A stretch of 5,499 nucleotides of DNA from Peptoniphilus_A genitalis. Its GTDB lineage: Bacteria; Bacillota; Clostridia; Tissierellales; Peptoniphilaceae. The notes below the pieces were generated by a model. That model saw only the letters and a list, made by a program, of their open reading frames with translations, did no database searches and had not been told where the DNA came from. Below, one piece after another: positions 1 to 4,658 of the stretch (its first letter is position 1; each line of letters opens with the position of its first letter). The position numbers and the translations under genes are program-made. The stretch is taken from the NCBI RefSeq assembly GCF_949769225.1, contig NZ_CATKPB010000021.1, one strand, 5' to 3'.

Positions 1-112
1 AAGATCCTTATGGGAAGTATATCACAGTGAAAATAAGTATATTGGATATCTGAAGTTTGATAGGGTTTTTGATGTATTGACAATTATTTCAAATAGGGTT
101 AGTGAGCTGTAA
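1..112 (+). CDS. 3' end of an unrecognised gene (partial)
   Basis: An open frame enters from the left edge (first full codon at base 2) and ends at TAA 110-112. The visible 36 residues finish with ENKYIGYLKFDRVFDVLTI and SNRVSEL. I do not recognise the family. The 'Y-x-x-Y ... NKYIG' start of this tail loosely recalls short phage or mobile-element proteins, which is only an impression. The coding call is supported by a second copy: codons 29-112 match 3001-3084 at about 66 of 84 bases, many differences fall in conservative codons, and both copies end at the same stop. The real length and start lie outside the window. Confidence 0.55.
   Translation, partial: RSLWEVYHSENKYIGYLKFDRVFDVLTIISNRVSEL
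29..112 (+). repeat. Diverged direct repeat, copy 1 (gene 3' end)
   Basis: The 84 bases from GAAAATAAGTATAT to the TAA stop match 3001-3084 at about 66 positions by hand count, without gaps. Weaker similarity continues past the stop (CAGgcACTGT here, CAGatACTGT at about 3090). It is best read as two paralogous gene ends rather than a transposon terminus. Confidence 0.7.
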
Positions 113-238
113 TATTTCAGGCACTGTCTGGGAAATTACATAAATATTTTAAATATCCGATTGTCCTATGTAAAATTATTTTATGGCCTGCTATTTAATA
201 TTATTTTTTTGTTAATTTAAATAAAAATAGAGGGTTAA

Positions 239-757
239 ATGTTTAATAAAAAAAATAAATTTAAAATTGATGATGTTGAAATTTTAGAATCAGTCATGTC
301 GAGTCACAATTTTAACGTTGTAAGAAATAATAAACCATTATCATTTAGAGGTGTAATGAGTATATTTGCGTTAATTGTAGTGGGACTAGTTATTCTGATT
401 ATTTTTTCTGAAAATTTTACGGATAATCAAATAACTATCTTGGGAATTATGGGCGCAACGTTTATATCTTTTTTTGCAGTTTTTTACACAATTAATAAAG
501 AAGGTAGGGATAGATATATATTAGCAAAAAAATCTGCAGCAATATTGTCTCAAATTCTAAAATCAGTAAATAACCAAATATCAAGAATAGAAAATGGTAT
601 GTTTTATCCTATTATTTATCCGAAAAATTGGCTTGATTATTATGAAAGTTGTTCGTTTTATTTAGAATATGATTACATAGAGTATCTTTTAAGAGAATTC
701 GAAATTATAGATAAAATAAATTGCTGTATTAAAAAAATGATAAAGAAGAACTTTTAG
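239..757 (+). CDS. Two-helix membrane protein, N-terminal part (probably frameshifted)
   Basis: This 172-codon frame starts at ATG 239 with GAGGG at 230-234 just upstream. The protein has a charged N-terminus (1-36), a hydrophobic helix at about residues 38-57 (SIFALIVVGLVILIIF), a short loop, a second helix at about 65-85 (ITILGIMGATFISFFAVFY), then a basic stretch (NKEGRDRYILAKK) and a helical cytosolic part. I infer a hairpin in the membrane with both ends in the cytoplasm. The family is not recognised. The layout recalls putative abortive-infection membrane proteins, on architecture only. The frame ends in a low-complexity KKMIKKNF tail just after seven A (731-737). One more A there would join it to the next frame into a single protein of about 310 residues, so this is probably the N-terminal half of a broken or slippage-expressed gene. 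Confidence 0.7.
   Translation: MFNKKNKFKIDDVEILESVMSSHNFNVVRNNKPLSFRGVMSIFALIVVGLVILIIFSENFTDNQITILGIMGATFISFFAVFYTINKEGRDRYILAKKSAAILSQILKSVNNQISRIENGMFYPIIYPKNWLDYYESCSFYLEYDYIEYLLREFEIIDKINCCIKKMIKKNF
731..737 (+). other. A7 run: likely frameshift or slippage point
   Basis: Upstream codons read ATT AAA AAA ATG and soon stop at 755-757. Shifting by -1 (or adding one A) gives IKKNDKEELLEVIKYRRQ, which continues in the 760-1170 frame. This frame is closed upstream by TAA 730-732, so the switch must happen in or just after the A run. Mutation, sequencing error and transcriptional slippage would look alike here. Confidence 0.55.
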
Positions 758-759
758 AA

Positions 760-1170
760 GTGATTAAATATAGAAGACAAATTCTTACTGATTGGAATAC
801 AGACTATGATATTCTCATTACAAGTCTTAACTTATCTAGTTTTTCAATAGGTATGAATGAGATTATATCCTGGAGATTTGAAAAATCTTACAAAGATTTT
901 GAAAAATTTTTCATTGAAAACTATTCTGATAAAGTAAAAGAGTTGACTATAGAATATTTAAAAAAGAACAATAATGCCTGTGATGTCAATTTAGCTTTAT
1001 ACTATGTTACGGATAAAATAAGAGAAAACACTGAACTAAAAGATAGCAGTTATGAGTTTGAAGTTATAGAAAATAAAAAAATGTTAAATACAATTTTTAA
1101 GGTTTATTTATCGCTTCAAGAAGATGATTTATTTTATTTGTGTTGGGGAGAGCTTCATTTGAATGAATAA
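760..1170 (+). CDS. C-terminal helical part of the same membrane protein
   Basis: An open 136-codon frame begins at a possible GTG 760 and ends at TAA 1168-1170, followed at once by another TAA. No good ribosome binding site precedes GTG 760, and the open frame continues upstream to 733 as KNDKEELLE, overlapping the end of the first frame. Both points argue that it is the second half of the gene starting at 239. The residues are soluble, acidic and helical (KSYKDFEKFFIENYSDKVKE; ends in WGELHLNE). There are no membrane segments and no catalytic motif I can name. If the halves are joined, this becomes the distal cytosolic domain. If expressed alone it would be an orphan soluble fragment. Confidence 0.6.
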   Translation: MIKYRRQILTDWNTDYDILITSLNLSSFSIGMNEIISWRFEKSYKDFEKFFIENYSDKVKELTIEYLKKNNNACDVNLALYYVTDKIRENTELKDSSYEFEVIENKKMLNTIFKVYLSLQEDDLFYLCWGELHLNE

Positions 1171-1467
1171 TAAGAAATATTGATTCAAAATAGCCTAATC
1201 AAAATCAATGGTGAAGTAGATAGAATTGACAACAAAATAATGAAATATCAACAAAGTATGAAGTAAACAAGATTCAGAAAAAAGCCTATGTATCACACGT
1301 GGAGACTGTAGTATTGATGTCAAGAATCGAAGGGAAATATCTTAAATAGAGGGACAATACTATTTTTTGTAATCTGAATAATTCAAGTTATTAAAAATAG
1401 TAGATATTGAAAAATAGATTATTAATTAATAAGTACATAGGTAGTTAGTGAGTATAACATTATTGAG
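1171..1467 (+). other. Intergenic stretch with decayed coding scraps
   Basis: No complete gene is visible in these 297 bases. Frame 1174-1263 reads IDNKIMKYQQSMK before a stop; this resembles the IDNEMLKFQEELLK part of the recombinase remnant near 2590 and may be a second recombinase scrap (weak). Frame 1284-1349 carries the RlmD-like tail listed separately. A possible but poor promoter for the next gene is TTGAAA 1407-1412 with TAAGTA 1430-1435 (17-base spacing). Confidence 0.4.
1284..1349 (+). pseudogene. Possible RlmD-like 23S rRNA methyltransferase C-terminal scrap
   Basis: This frame reads AYVSHVETVVLMSRIEGKYLK and stops at TAG 1347-1349. The HVETVVLMSR core matches, from memory, the C-terminal end of TrmA/RlmD family RNA uracil-C5 methyltransferases, where a 'HVE.V.LL' strand closes the Rossmann domain. 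The same tail is often seen attached to mobile-element proteins in Firmicutes. Nothing of the SAM-binding or catalytic cysteine regions is present upstream (the frame is open only from 1230), so it is at most a remnant with no activity. The match is short and could be chance. Confidence 0.35.
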
Positions 1468-2235
1468 GTGATTCCTATTAAATATGTGATAAATAATATT
1501 GAATTTGTTATTTCTACATGTATATCAGTGCTAGCTATAATTGTTTCAGCAGTTGTTGCTAAAAATATACTAAAAAAAGAATTGAAAGAAAATAGAAAAT
1601 TAGAACTTGAATTAAAAAATGCTGAAATTTTACAACAAGTAAGAAATCATAAAAACACATTAGTAATAAGACAAATAGATAACATGATAGAAATTTCTTT
1701 TGAAATAATTGATTATTTGAATAAAATCGAAAATTTAAAGTTGTCAAATAAACTTTTTTATTTATTAGAAGATATTTCAAAAATTTCAACTATGATCAAA
1801 AGATACGATTTGTTTAGGGAATTTGTTGCTGATTATAGATTAAATACTATTAATAAATACGAATACCTTATTAAAAAAATAAACACGAAGAAGCATAGGT
1901 TTAAATTGTTAGAAAGTACTATTGAGTTTAATAAAGTAAAGATATCTATTGAACTTCCAGATTTTGAAGAATTAATGGATGATATAATACAAGATACTGA
2001 AATTTGCCAAAATATACTTTTAGAAACAAATAAGTTGGAGGAAAATCCTTTAACCACCGATGATGATCGAATAAATTACATGAATAGAAAAATTGAAAGT
2101 GAATCAAAAAAAATATTTTTTTCAGAAAGAAATAGTTATGAGATCTTATATGATCAAATGTCATACGCAATAAGTTCATTATATAAATTGCAACCAGTGA
2201 TATCTGAATTTATTATTGATTTTGAGGAAGACTAA
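1468..2235 (+). CDS. Single-helix membrane-anchored helical protein, unknown function
   Basis: This intact 255-codon frame ends at TAA 2233-2235. It starts with a hydrophobic helix at about residues 10-31 (FVISTCISVLAIIVSAVVAK), then a highly charged, probably coiled-coil stretch at 33-60 (KKELKENRKLELELKNAE), and a long helical cytosolic domain ending in acidic FIIDFEED. The anchor is followed by lysines, so I infer that the bulk lies in the cytoplasm. No enzyme motif or named family is recognised. The start is unclear: GTG 1468 lies inside the only Shine-Dalgarno-like string (GAGGTG 1465-1470), while that string would suit an ATT codon at 1477, six bases downstream. The gene stands alone and has no visible terminator. 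Its build and its position in a decayed mobile island suggest an accessory gene such as a phage-defence effector. That is inference only. Confidence 0.75.
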   Translation: MIPIKYVINNIEFVISTCISVLAIIVSAVVAKNILKKELKENRKLELELKNAEILQQVRNHKNTLVIRQIDNMIEISFEIIDYLNKIENLKLSNKLFYLLEDISKISTMIKRYDLFREFVADYRLNTINKYEYLIKKINTKKHRFKLLESTIEFNKVKISIELPDFEELMDDIIQDTEICQNILLETNKLEENPLTTDDDRINYMNRKIESESKKIFFSERNSYEILYDQMSYAISSLYKLQPVISEFIIDFEED

Positions 2236-2467
2236 AAATATATATGAGCATTATTAATGTAAAGGTTTAGGAAATATTAGTGGATGGAAGCAGTTATTTT
2301 TTTATCATCAAGACTATTATATTAAATTATGAAATGAAAACTTTTGAAATTAAATTCTTTAAAATTTATGGATAATTTATTTAAACATTCGATTTCAAGC
2401 ATATGGACAACTTAATTTTAAGTGATGCTAACGTAATAATAAAATAAATGAAAGACATTTGTAATAA
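2236..2467. other. Non-coding gap, nothing recognised
   Basis: These 232 very AT-rich bases have stops in all frames. I see no terminator-type hairpin after the membrane gene and no clear promoter. It may be unrecognisably decayed upstream sequence of the recombinase. Confidence 0.5.
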
Positions 2468-2730
2468 GTATTTGTAATAGTAATCAATCAACCGATATTC
2501 TATAACGGCGAATTAAAAGAAATAATAAAAGAGAATATAGAAAAAGCCATCACAAGTGATGGAAGTAGTGGAATAGAGGAAATAGACAATGAAATGCTAA
2601 AATTTCAAGAGGAGCTTTTAAAAGTCGCTAATGCACAGAAAGACTACGCTGAACTTGCAGACAGGGTGGAAGAGTTAAGAAAAGAAAAAGAGAATATTCT
2701 CCTAACTATGGCAGAAGAGAAAAATGGACA
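2468..2730 (+). pseudogene. Large serine recombinase, C-terminal remnant
   Basis: The frame is open from 2468 and reads ATTs such as IFYNGELKEIIKENIEKAI, then IEEIDNEMLKFQEELLK and ANAQKDYAELADRVEELR. This is the coiled-coil segment found in the C-terminal part of large serine recombinases of the TnpX/TndX type, which excise and insert mobilizable transposons. The resolvase catalytic domain with its serine, the recombinase domain and the zinc ribbon are absent. The frame is closed by TAA 2465-2467 upstream. At about 2716-2730 the match ends and sequence matching YafQ begins in another frame, so a deletion appears to have joined the two. The technical stop of this frame is TGA 2771-2773. It cannot be a functional recombinase. 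Confidence 0.65.
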
Positions 2731-2963
2731 AAGCAGGCTAAAAAACAAGGGAAAGATATTGAAAACTGTTTGAAATTATTGAGAAAATTACAAAAGATGA
2801 AGCCCTTGATAAAAGATATAGAGATCATTCTTTAGCTGGAATTTACAAGGGTACTCGAGAATGTCATATAGAGCACGATTTTTTGCTGATATATGAAAAA
2901 ATAGAAGATGTTTTAGTATTATCTTTAGTAAGAACTGGCTCACACTCTGATTTGTTTAAGTAA
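2725..2963 (+). pseudogene. yafQ: YafQ-family toxin (mRNA interferase), frameshifted remnant
   Basis: YafQ toxins are ribosome-dependent mRNA endonucleases of about 90 residues, normally encoded after the DinJ antitoxin. Here 2763-2963 reads RYRDHSLAGIYKGTRECHIE, HDFLLIYEK and VRTGSHSDLFK, the typical C-terminal two thirds. The family's catalytic positions are kept: the histidine of RDH, the histidine of ECHIE, the aspartate of HDF (a tryptophan usually follows it; here Phe), and the late histidine and Phe of GSHSDLF. The upstream part lies in another frame (2725-2763, TKQAKKQGKDIE). One missing base in GAAAACTG near 2764 explains the switch: restoring it gives DIE-K-LFEIIEKIT. The true start is gone, replaced by recombinase sequence, and no antitoxin gene precedes it, so the toxin should be dead. 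Confidence 0.75.
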
Positions 2964-2973
2964 AACAATATGA

Positions 2974-3084
2974 ATGAGAGACTTCTATGACCTATACCTT
3001 GAAAATAAGTATATCGGTGATTTGACCTCTAATAAGATTATTGAAGTAGTGATAATTATTTCAAATAGAATTAATGAGATGTAA
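2974..3084 (+). pseudogene. 36-codon scrap homologous to the gene end at 1-112
   Basis: ATG 2974 opens a short frame (MRDFYDLYLENKYIGDLTS then SNRINEM) ending at TAA 3082-3084. Its last 27 codons align without gaps to 29-109. It starts only 10 bases after the yafQ stop and has no convincing ribosome binding site, so it is probably the 3' remnant of a larger gene once next to yafQ. It could instead be a very small real gene. The function is not recognised. Confidence 0.5.
3001..3084 (+). repeat. Diverged direct repeat, copy 2
   Basis: This is the partner of 29-112, with about 66 of 84 bases identical and the same reading frame and stop. The pair encloses the two membrane-protein genes and the recombinase and yafQ remnants. 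Confidence 0.7.
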
Positions 3085-3133
3085 TGTAACAGATACTGTT
3101 TGGAATAGTATAGACAAGAAAATATTAAGTATG

Positions 3134-3161
3134 AGAAGTAGAATTAATCTACTTCTTTTTT
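3134..3161 (+). terminator. Rho-independent terminator
   Basis: An 8-bp perfect stem AGAAGTAG (3134-3141) / CTACTTCT (3149-3156) has a 7-base loop and is followed by a T run to 3161. It lies 50 bases after the 3084 stop and would end plus-strand transcription through the yafQ region. Confidence 0.75.
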
Positions 3162-3191
3162 GTTTCAAAATATGCTATAGAATATGATCTT

Positions 3192-3338
3192 TCATATTTT
3201 TATAAATTGAAGGGCAGTAGATGGATGACATTTGAATGAAGATACCAAGATTTTTTCATTAGTTTTTTCACTCTAAGTAATGTAATCTATTGCTAAATTT
3301 AGAGTTGATTTTATAGGATGTATTTTTGTAATTGCTAT
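3192..3338 (-). pseudogene. Relaxase (mobilization nuclease), N-terminal remnant
   Basis: Reading leftwards from 3338, the frame gives ITKIHPIKSTLNLAIDYIT, then TAG (3275-3273), then SEKTNEKILVSSFKC and HPSTALQF before TGA 3194-3192. This is the characteristic start of Firmicutes MobA/VirD2-type (MOBP) relaxases, which nick the transfer origin and pilot the strand during conjugation. A complete enzyme has several hundred residues; only about 48 codons remain, so the catalytic tyrosine and histidine motifs are largely absent. The expected ATG is ATA (3338-3336), and a stop replaces what is usually an acidic residue after DYIT. The remnant begins one base after the mobC stop, the normal mobC-relaxase arrangement. 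Confidence 0.8.
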
Positions 3339-3339
3339 A

Positions 3340-3694
3340 CTAAATACCAGAACTTTCTTTTGATTTATTAAGAAGTAGGGAATGGATCTGCCATATTTCT
3401 CTTGATAATTTTTCTATTTGTCTATTCATTGATTCGATTTCATTTTTGTAAATAACACCAGTTGCATTAGTAGCTTTTGCAATCTGGTTTATATTATTTG
3501 TTGCATTTGAAAGTAGCCATTGTAGGTTTCTAAATGGTTCTAAATCTACTACATAAATTTCTTTTTCTAATACACATTTTCTAAGAAAGTGGGACATAGT
3601 TTTGCAGTTTGCAAGTTTCATTTTTTTTAAAAACTTCTTTTTCTTCTTTGGTTAGTTTTATTTCTATTCTTTCATTTCTAAATCTATTTGCCAT
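3340..3694 (-). pseudogene. mobC: MobC relaxosome accessory protein, frameshifted
   Basis: MobC is a small DNA-binding protein that helps the relaxase open the transfer origin. The gene starts at ATG 3694-3692 (MANRFRNERIEIKLTKEEKE) and ends at TAG 3342-3340. An AAAGAAG string lies 7-13 bases upstream as a weak binding site. After VFKK the frame is lost at a run of eight A (coding strand, around 3622-3630). Deleting one A restores KKMKLANCKTMSHFLRKCVL and then ATNNINQIAKATNATG, the typical MobC 'NN(I/L)NQIA' core, with a C-terminal helical tail. The repaired length is about 118 residues, normal for the family. The downstream 93-codon frame starting at ATG 3621 lacks the N-terminal ribbon-helix-helix part. 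A sequencing or assembly error in the A run cannot be excluded, but the neighbouring relaxase is also dead. Confidence 0.8.
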
Positions 3695-3727
3695 TTTATT
3701 CTTCTTTATAAAATATATTTCGGGGTC

Positions 3728-3743
3728 TTAGGGTTCTCCCTAA
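3728..3743. repeat. 6-bp hairpin, loop TTCT
   Basis: TTAGGG (3728-3733) pairs perfectly with CCCTAA (3738-3743) across a four-base loop. It lies 34 bases upstream of the mobC start on the minus strand. Confidence 0.65.
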
Positions 3744-3761
3744 CAAGGTAAAAATTAAAAA

Positions 3762-3792
3762 AATGGAGCATTCCGTAAAGGTCTACTCCATT
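3762..3792. terminator. Hairpin with T runs on both strands (possible bidirectional terminator or attenuator)
   Basis: AATGGAG (3762-3768) pairs with CTCCATT (3786-3792) over a 17-base loop that can pair further (CC/GG). On the plus strand AATTTTTTT follows. On the minus strand the stem runs directly into TTTTTTT and then AATTTTT. On the minus strand it would sit between the mobC promoter and mobC, so it could attenuate mobC. It could equally be an oriT element. Confidence 0.45.
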
Positions 3793-3801
3793 AATTTTTT
3801 T

Positions 3802-3821
3802 GTAAGTGTCCGTACACTTAC
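3802..3821. repeat. 8-bp perfect inverted repeat (oriT-type hairpin)
   Basis: GTAAGTGT (3802-3809) and ACACTTAC (3814-3821) are exact complements with a CCGT spacer. A short GC-containing loop hairpin of this kind is the usual relaxase recognition structure, though I cannot match it to a named family by sequence. Confidence 0.65.
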
Positions 3822-3823
3822 TG

Positions 3824-3858
3824 TGCTTGCTATTAAAGAATGAATTAGATAGCAAGCA
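3824..3858. repeat. 10-bp perfect inverted repeat
   Basis: TGCTTGCTAT (3824-3833) and ATAGCAAGCA (3849-3858) are exact complements separated by 15 bases. It lies immediately beside the 8-bp repeat. It could be a relaxosome protein (MobC) binding site or part of oriT. Confidence 0.65.
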
Positions 3859-3885
3859 TTAAGCAAGTTTTAAATTTGTGAGTAT

Positions 3886-3914
3886 ATTATACCAAATTAT
3901 AATGATGTATTCAA
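3886..3914 (-). promoter_or_regulatory. Promoter reading toward mobC
   Basis: On the minus strand, TTGAAT (3914-3909) and TATAAT (3891-3886) are separated by exactly 17 bases, a near-consensus housekeeping promoter. Transcription would start near 3879 and run through about 185 bases of hairpin-rich leader into mobC. Its -35 lies only eight bases from the left TetR operator, so the regulator could also affect it. Confidence 0.65.
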
Positions 3915-3921
3915 TTCGAGG

Positions 3922-3959
3922 CTATCTGTGAATATAAAAAATAATATTCATTGATATAG
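3922..3959. promoter_or_regulatory. Putative TetR operator 1 (imperfect inverted repeat)
   Basis: CTATCTGTGAAT (3922-3933) and ATTCATTGATATAG (3946-3959) form an imperfect palindrome. It shares its left arm, spacing and ATTCA right arm with the perfect repeat at 3980-4011, which supports both as sites for one protein. Its right arm covers the -35 element (3951-3956) of the tetR promoter. Confidence 0.6.
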
Positions 3960-3979
3960 CAAGGGAAAAGAGTTATACT
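3951..3979 (+). promoter_or_regulatory. Promoter of tetR and the PEP-synthase-like gene
   Basis: TTGATA (3951-3956) and TATACT (3974-3979) are 17 bases apart, close to consensus. The start point would fall near 3986, inside operator 2. Because operator 1 overlaps the -35 and operator 2 covers the start, binding by the regulator should block RNA polymerase. Confidence 0.7.
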
Positions 3980-4011
3980 ATCTATGAATAAAAATTATAA
4001 AATTCATAGAT
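3980..4011. promoter_or_regulatory. Putative TetR operator 2 (perfect 10-bp inverted repeat)
   Basis: ATCTATGAAT (3980-3989) and ATTCATAGAT (4002-4011) are exact complements with a 12-base AT spacer. It abuts the -10 element and ends 27 bases before the tetR start, the classic place for an autoregulatory TetR site. Confidence 0.7.
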
Positions 4012-4038
4012 GGAAAACTACTCTCGGAGGATAAAAAT

Positions 4039-4635
4039 ATGGCAAAGGCATTTACAGAAGAAGAAAAGATAAAAATCAAAGAAGATATTATGGAAACTGC
4101 TCTTGATTTATTTCATGATAAAGGTACGAAATCACTTAGTATTTCGGAATTGACAAAAAGAGTAGGGATAGCACAAGGAAGTTTCTATAATTTTTGGAAA
4201 GACAAAGAATCTCTTATCATCGATTTAATGGCATATAGGTCAATACAAAAATTGGAAAACATTGAAAGAGAATTTTCAAATTCACTCACGAATCCTAAAA
4301 AATTCCTTTCAGATGTAATTTATAAGTATTCGATAGATATGACTGAGAAAATTAAAACTCAGCCAATTTATCAAGAGGCATTTAGAATATTTGCAAGTCA
4401 AGATTCAAAGAAAGTGAATAGAGTAGAAAATCTATATGGTGATTTTTTGGATAGGTTAATAGATTATTGGTACAAAAATAATGTAGTAAAAAGCGTAGAT
4501 AAGCAAGGCTTATCAAATGCCTTTGTTGGCAGCTTCGTTCTATGTTCAAATTATTTCCATTTTAATAAAGATACCTTTGAAGAAGTGCTTAATATTTATA
4601 TACAAAGCATTGTTTTTAAATATATAGAAATTTAA
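4039..4635 (+). CDS. TetR/AcrR family transcriptional regulator
   Basis: This 198-residue protein has the usual TetR length. The N-terminal three-helix DNA-binding domain spans about residues 12-60: MTEALDLF-type first helix (METALDLFHDKGTKSLSI), then the helix-turn-helix SELTKRVGIAQGSFYNFW, then KDKESLI. The remaining helical domain (about 65-198) would bind a ligand and dimerise; its ligand cannot be read from sequence. ATG 4039 is well supported by GGAGG at 4026-4030. Two related inverted repeats flank its promoter, so it is very likely a repressor of its own operon. The stop is 23 bases before the next gene, which has its own strong binding site, so the two should be co-transcribed. A TetR gene beside a PEP-synthase-like gene also occurs in Bacillus (yvkB-yvkC), from memory. 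Confidence 0.92.
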   Translation: MAKAFTEEEKIKIKEDIMETALDLFHDKGTKSLSISELTKRVGIAQGSFYNFWKDKESLIIDLMAYRSIQKLENIEREFSNSLTNPKKFLSDVIYKYSIDMTEKIKTQPIYQEAFRIFASQDSKKVNRVENLYGDFLDRLIDYWYKNNVVKSVDKQGLSNAFVGSFVLCSNYFHFNKDTFEEVLNIYIQSIVFKYIEI

Positions 4636-4658
4636 TTGTATAAAGGAAGGTGATAGCA

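Larger units (their letters stand above)
3721..3858 (-). other. Candidate origin of transfer (oriT) upstream of mobC
   Basis: Four hairpins are packed between the mobC promoter and mobC: TTAGGG/CCCTAA (3728-3743), AATGGAG/CTCCATT (3762-3792), GTAAGTGT/ACACTTAC (3802-3821) and TGCTTGCTAT/ATAGCAAGCA (3824-3858). Transfer origins of mobC-relaxase elements usually lie just upstream of mobC and are built from such inverted repeats. The G-rich and C-rich block CGGGGTC...CCCTAAC next to mobC stands out from the AT-rich surroundings. I cannot place the nick site. The hairpins could also be leader-RNA structures of mobC. Confidence 0.5.

Noticed and set aside
125..238. Promoter for the gene at 239
   Set aside because: The stretch is AT-rich with several partial matches, but no -35/-10 pair with good spacing stands out.
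725..740. Classical programmed -1 ribosomal frameshift site
   Set aside because: The in-frame heptamer would be T AAA AAA, which lacks the ideal first base, and I see no strong downstream stem or pseudoknot. Mutation or transcriptional slippage fits as well or better.
1559..2179. Three minus-strand open frames of 74-77 codons
   Set aside because: They lie wholly inside the plus-strand 255-codon gene, are mutually overlapping, rich in F and L as expected for the antisense of AT-rich coding DNA, and lack ribosome binding sites.
2974..3084. Antitoxin partner of yafQ
   Set aside because: DinJ-type antitoxins precede the toxin and are ribbon-helix-helix proteins. This scrap follows it and matches the unrelated gene end at 1-112.
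29..3084. Insertion sequence or transposon bounded by the direct repeats
   Set aside because: The repeats are coding, only about 79% identical, and have no terminal inverted repeats or target duplication. No transposase lies between them apart from the recombinase scrap.
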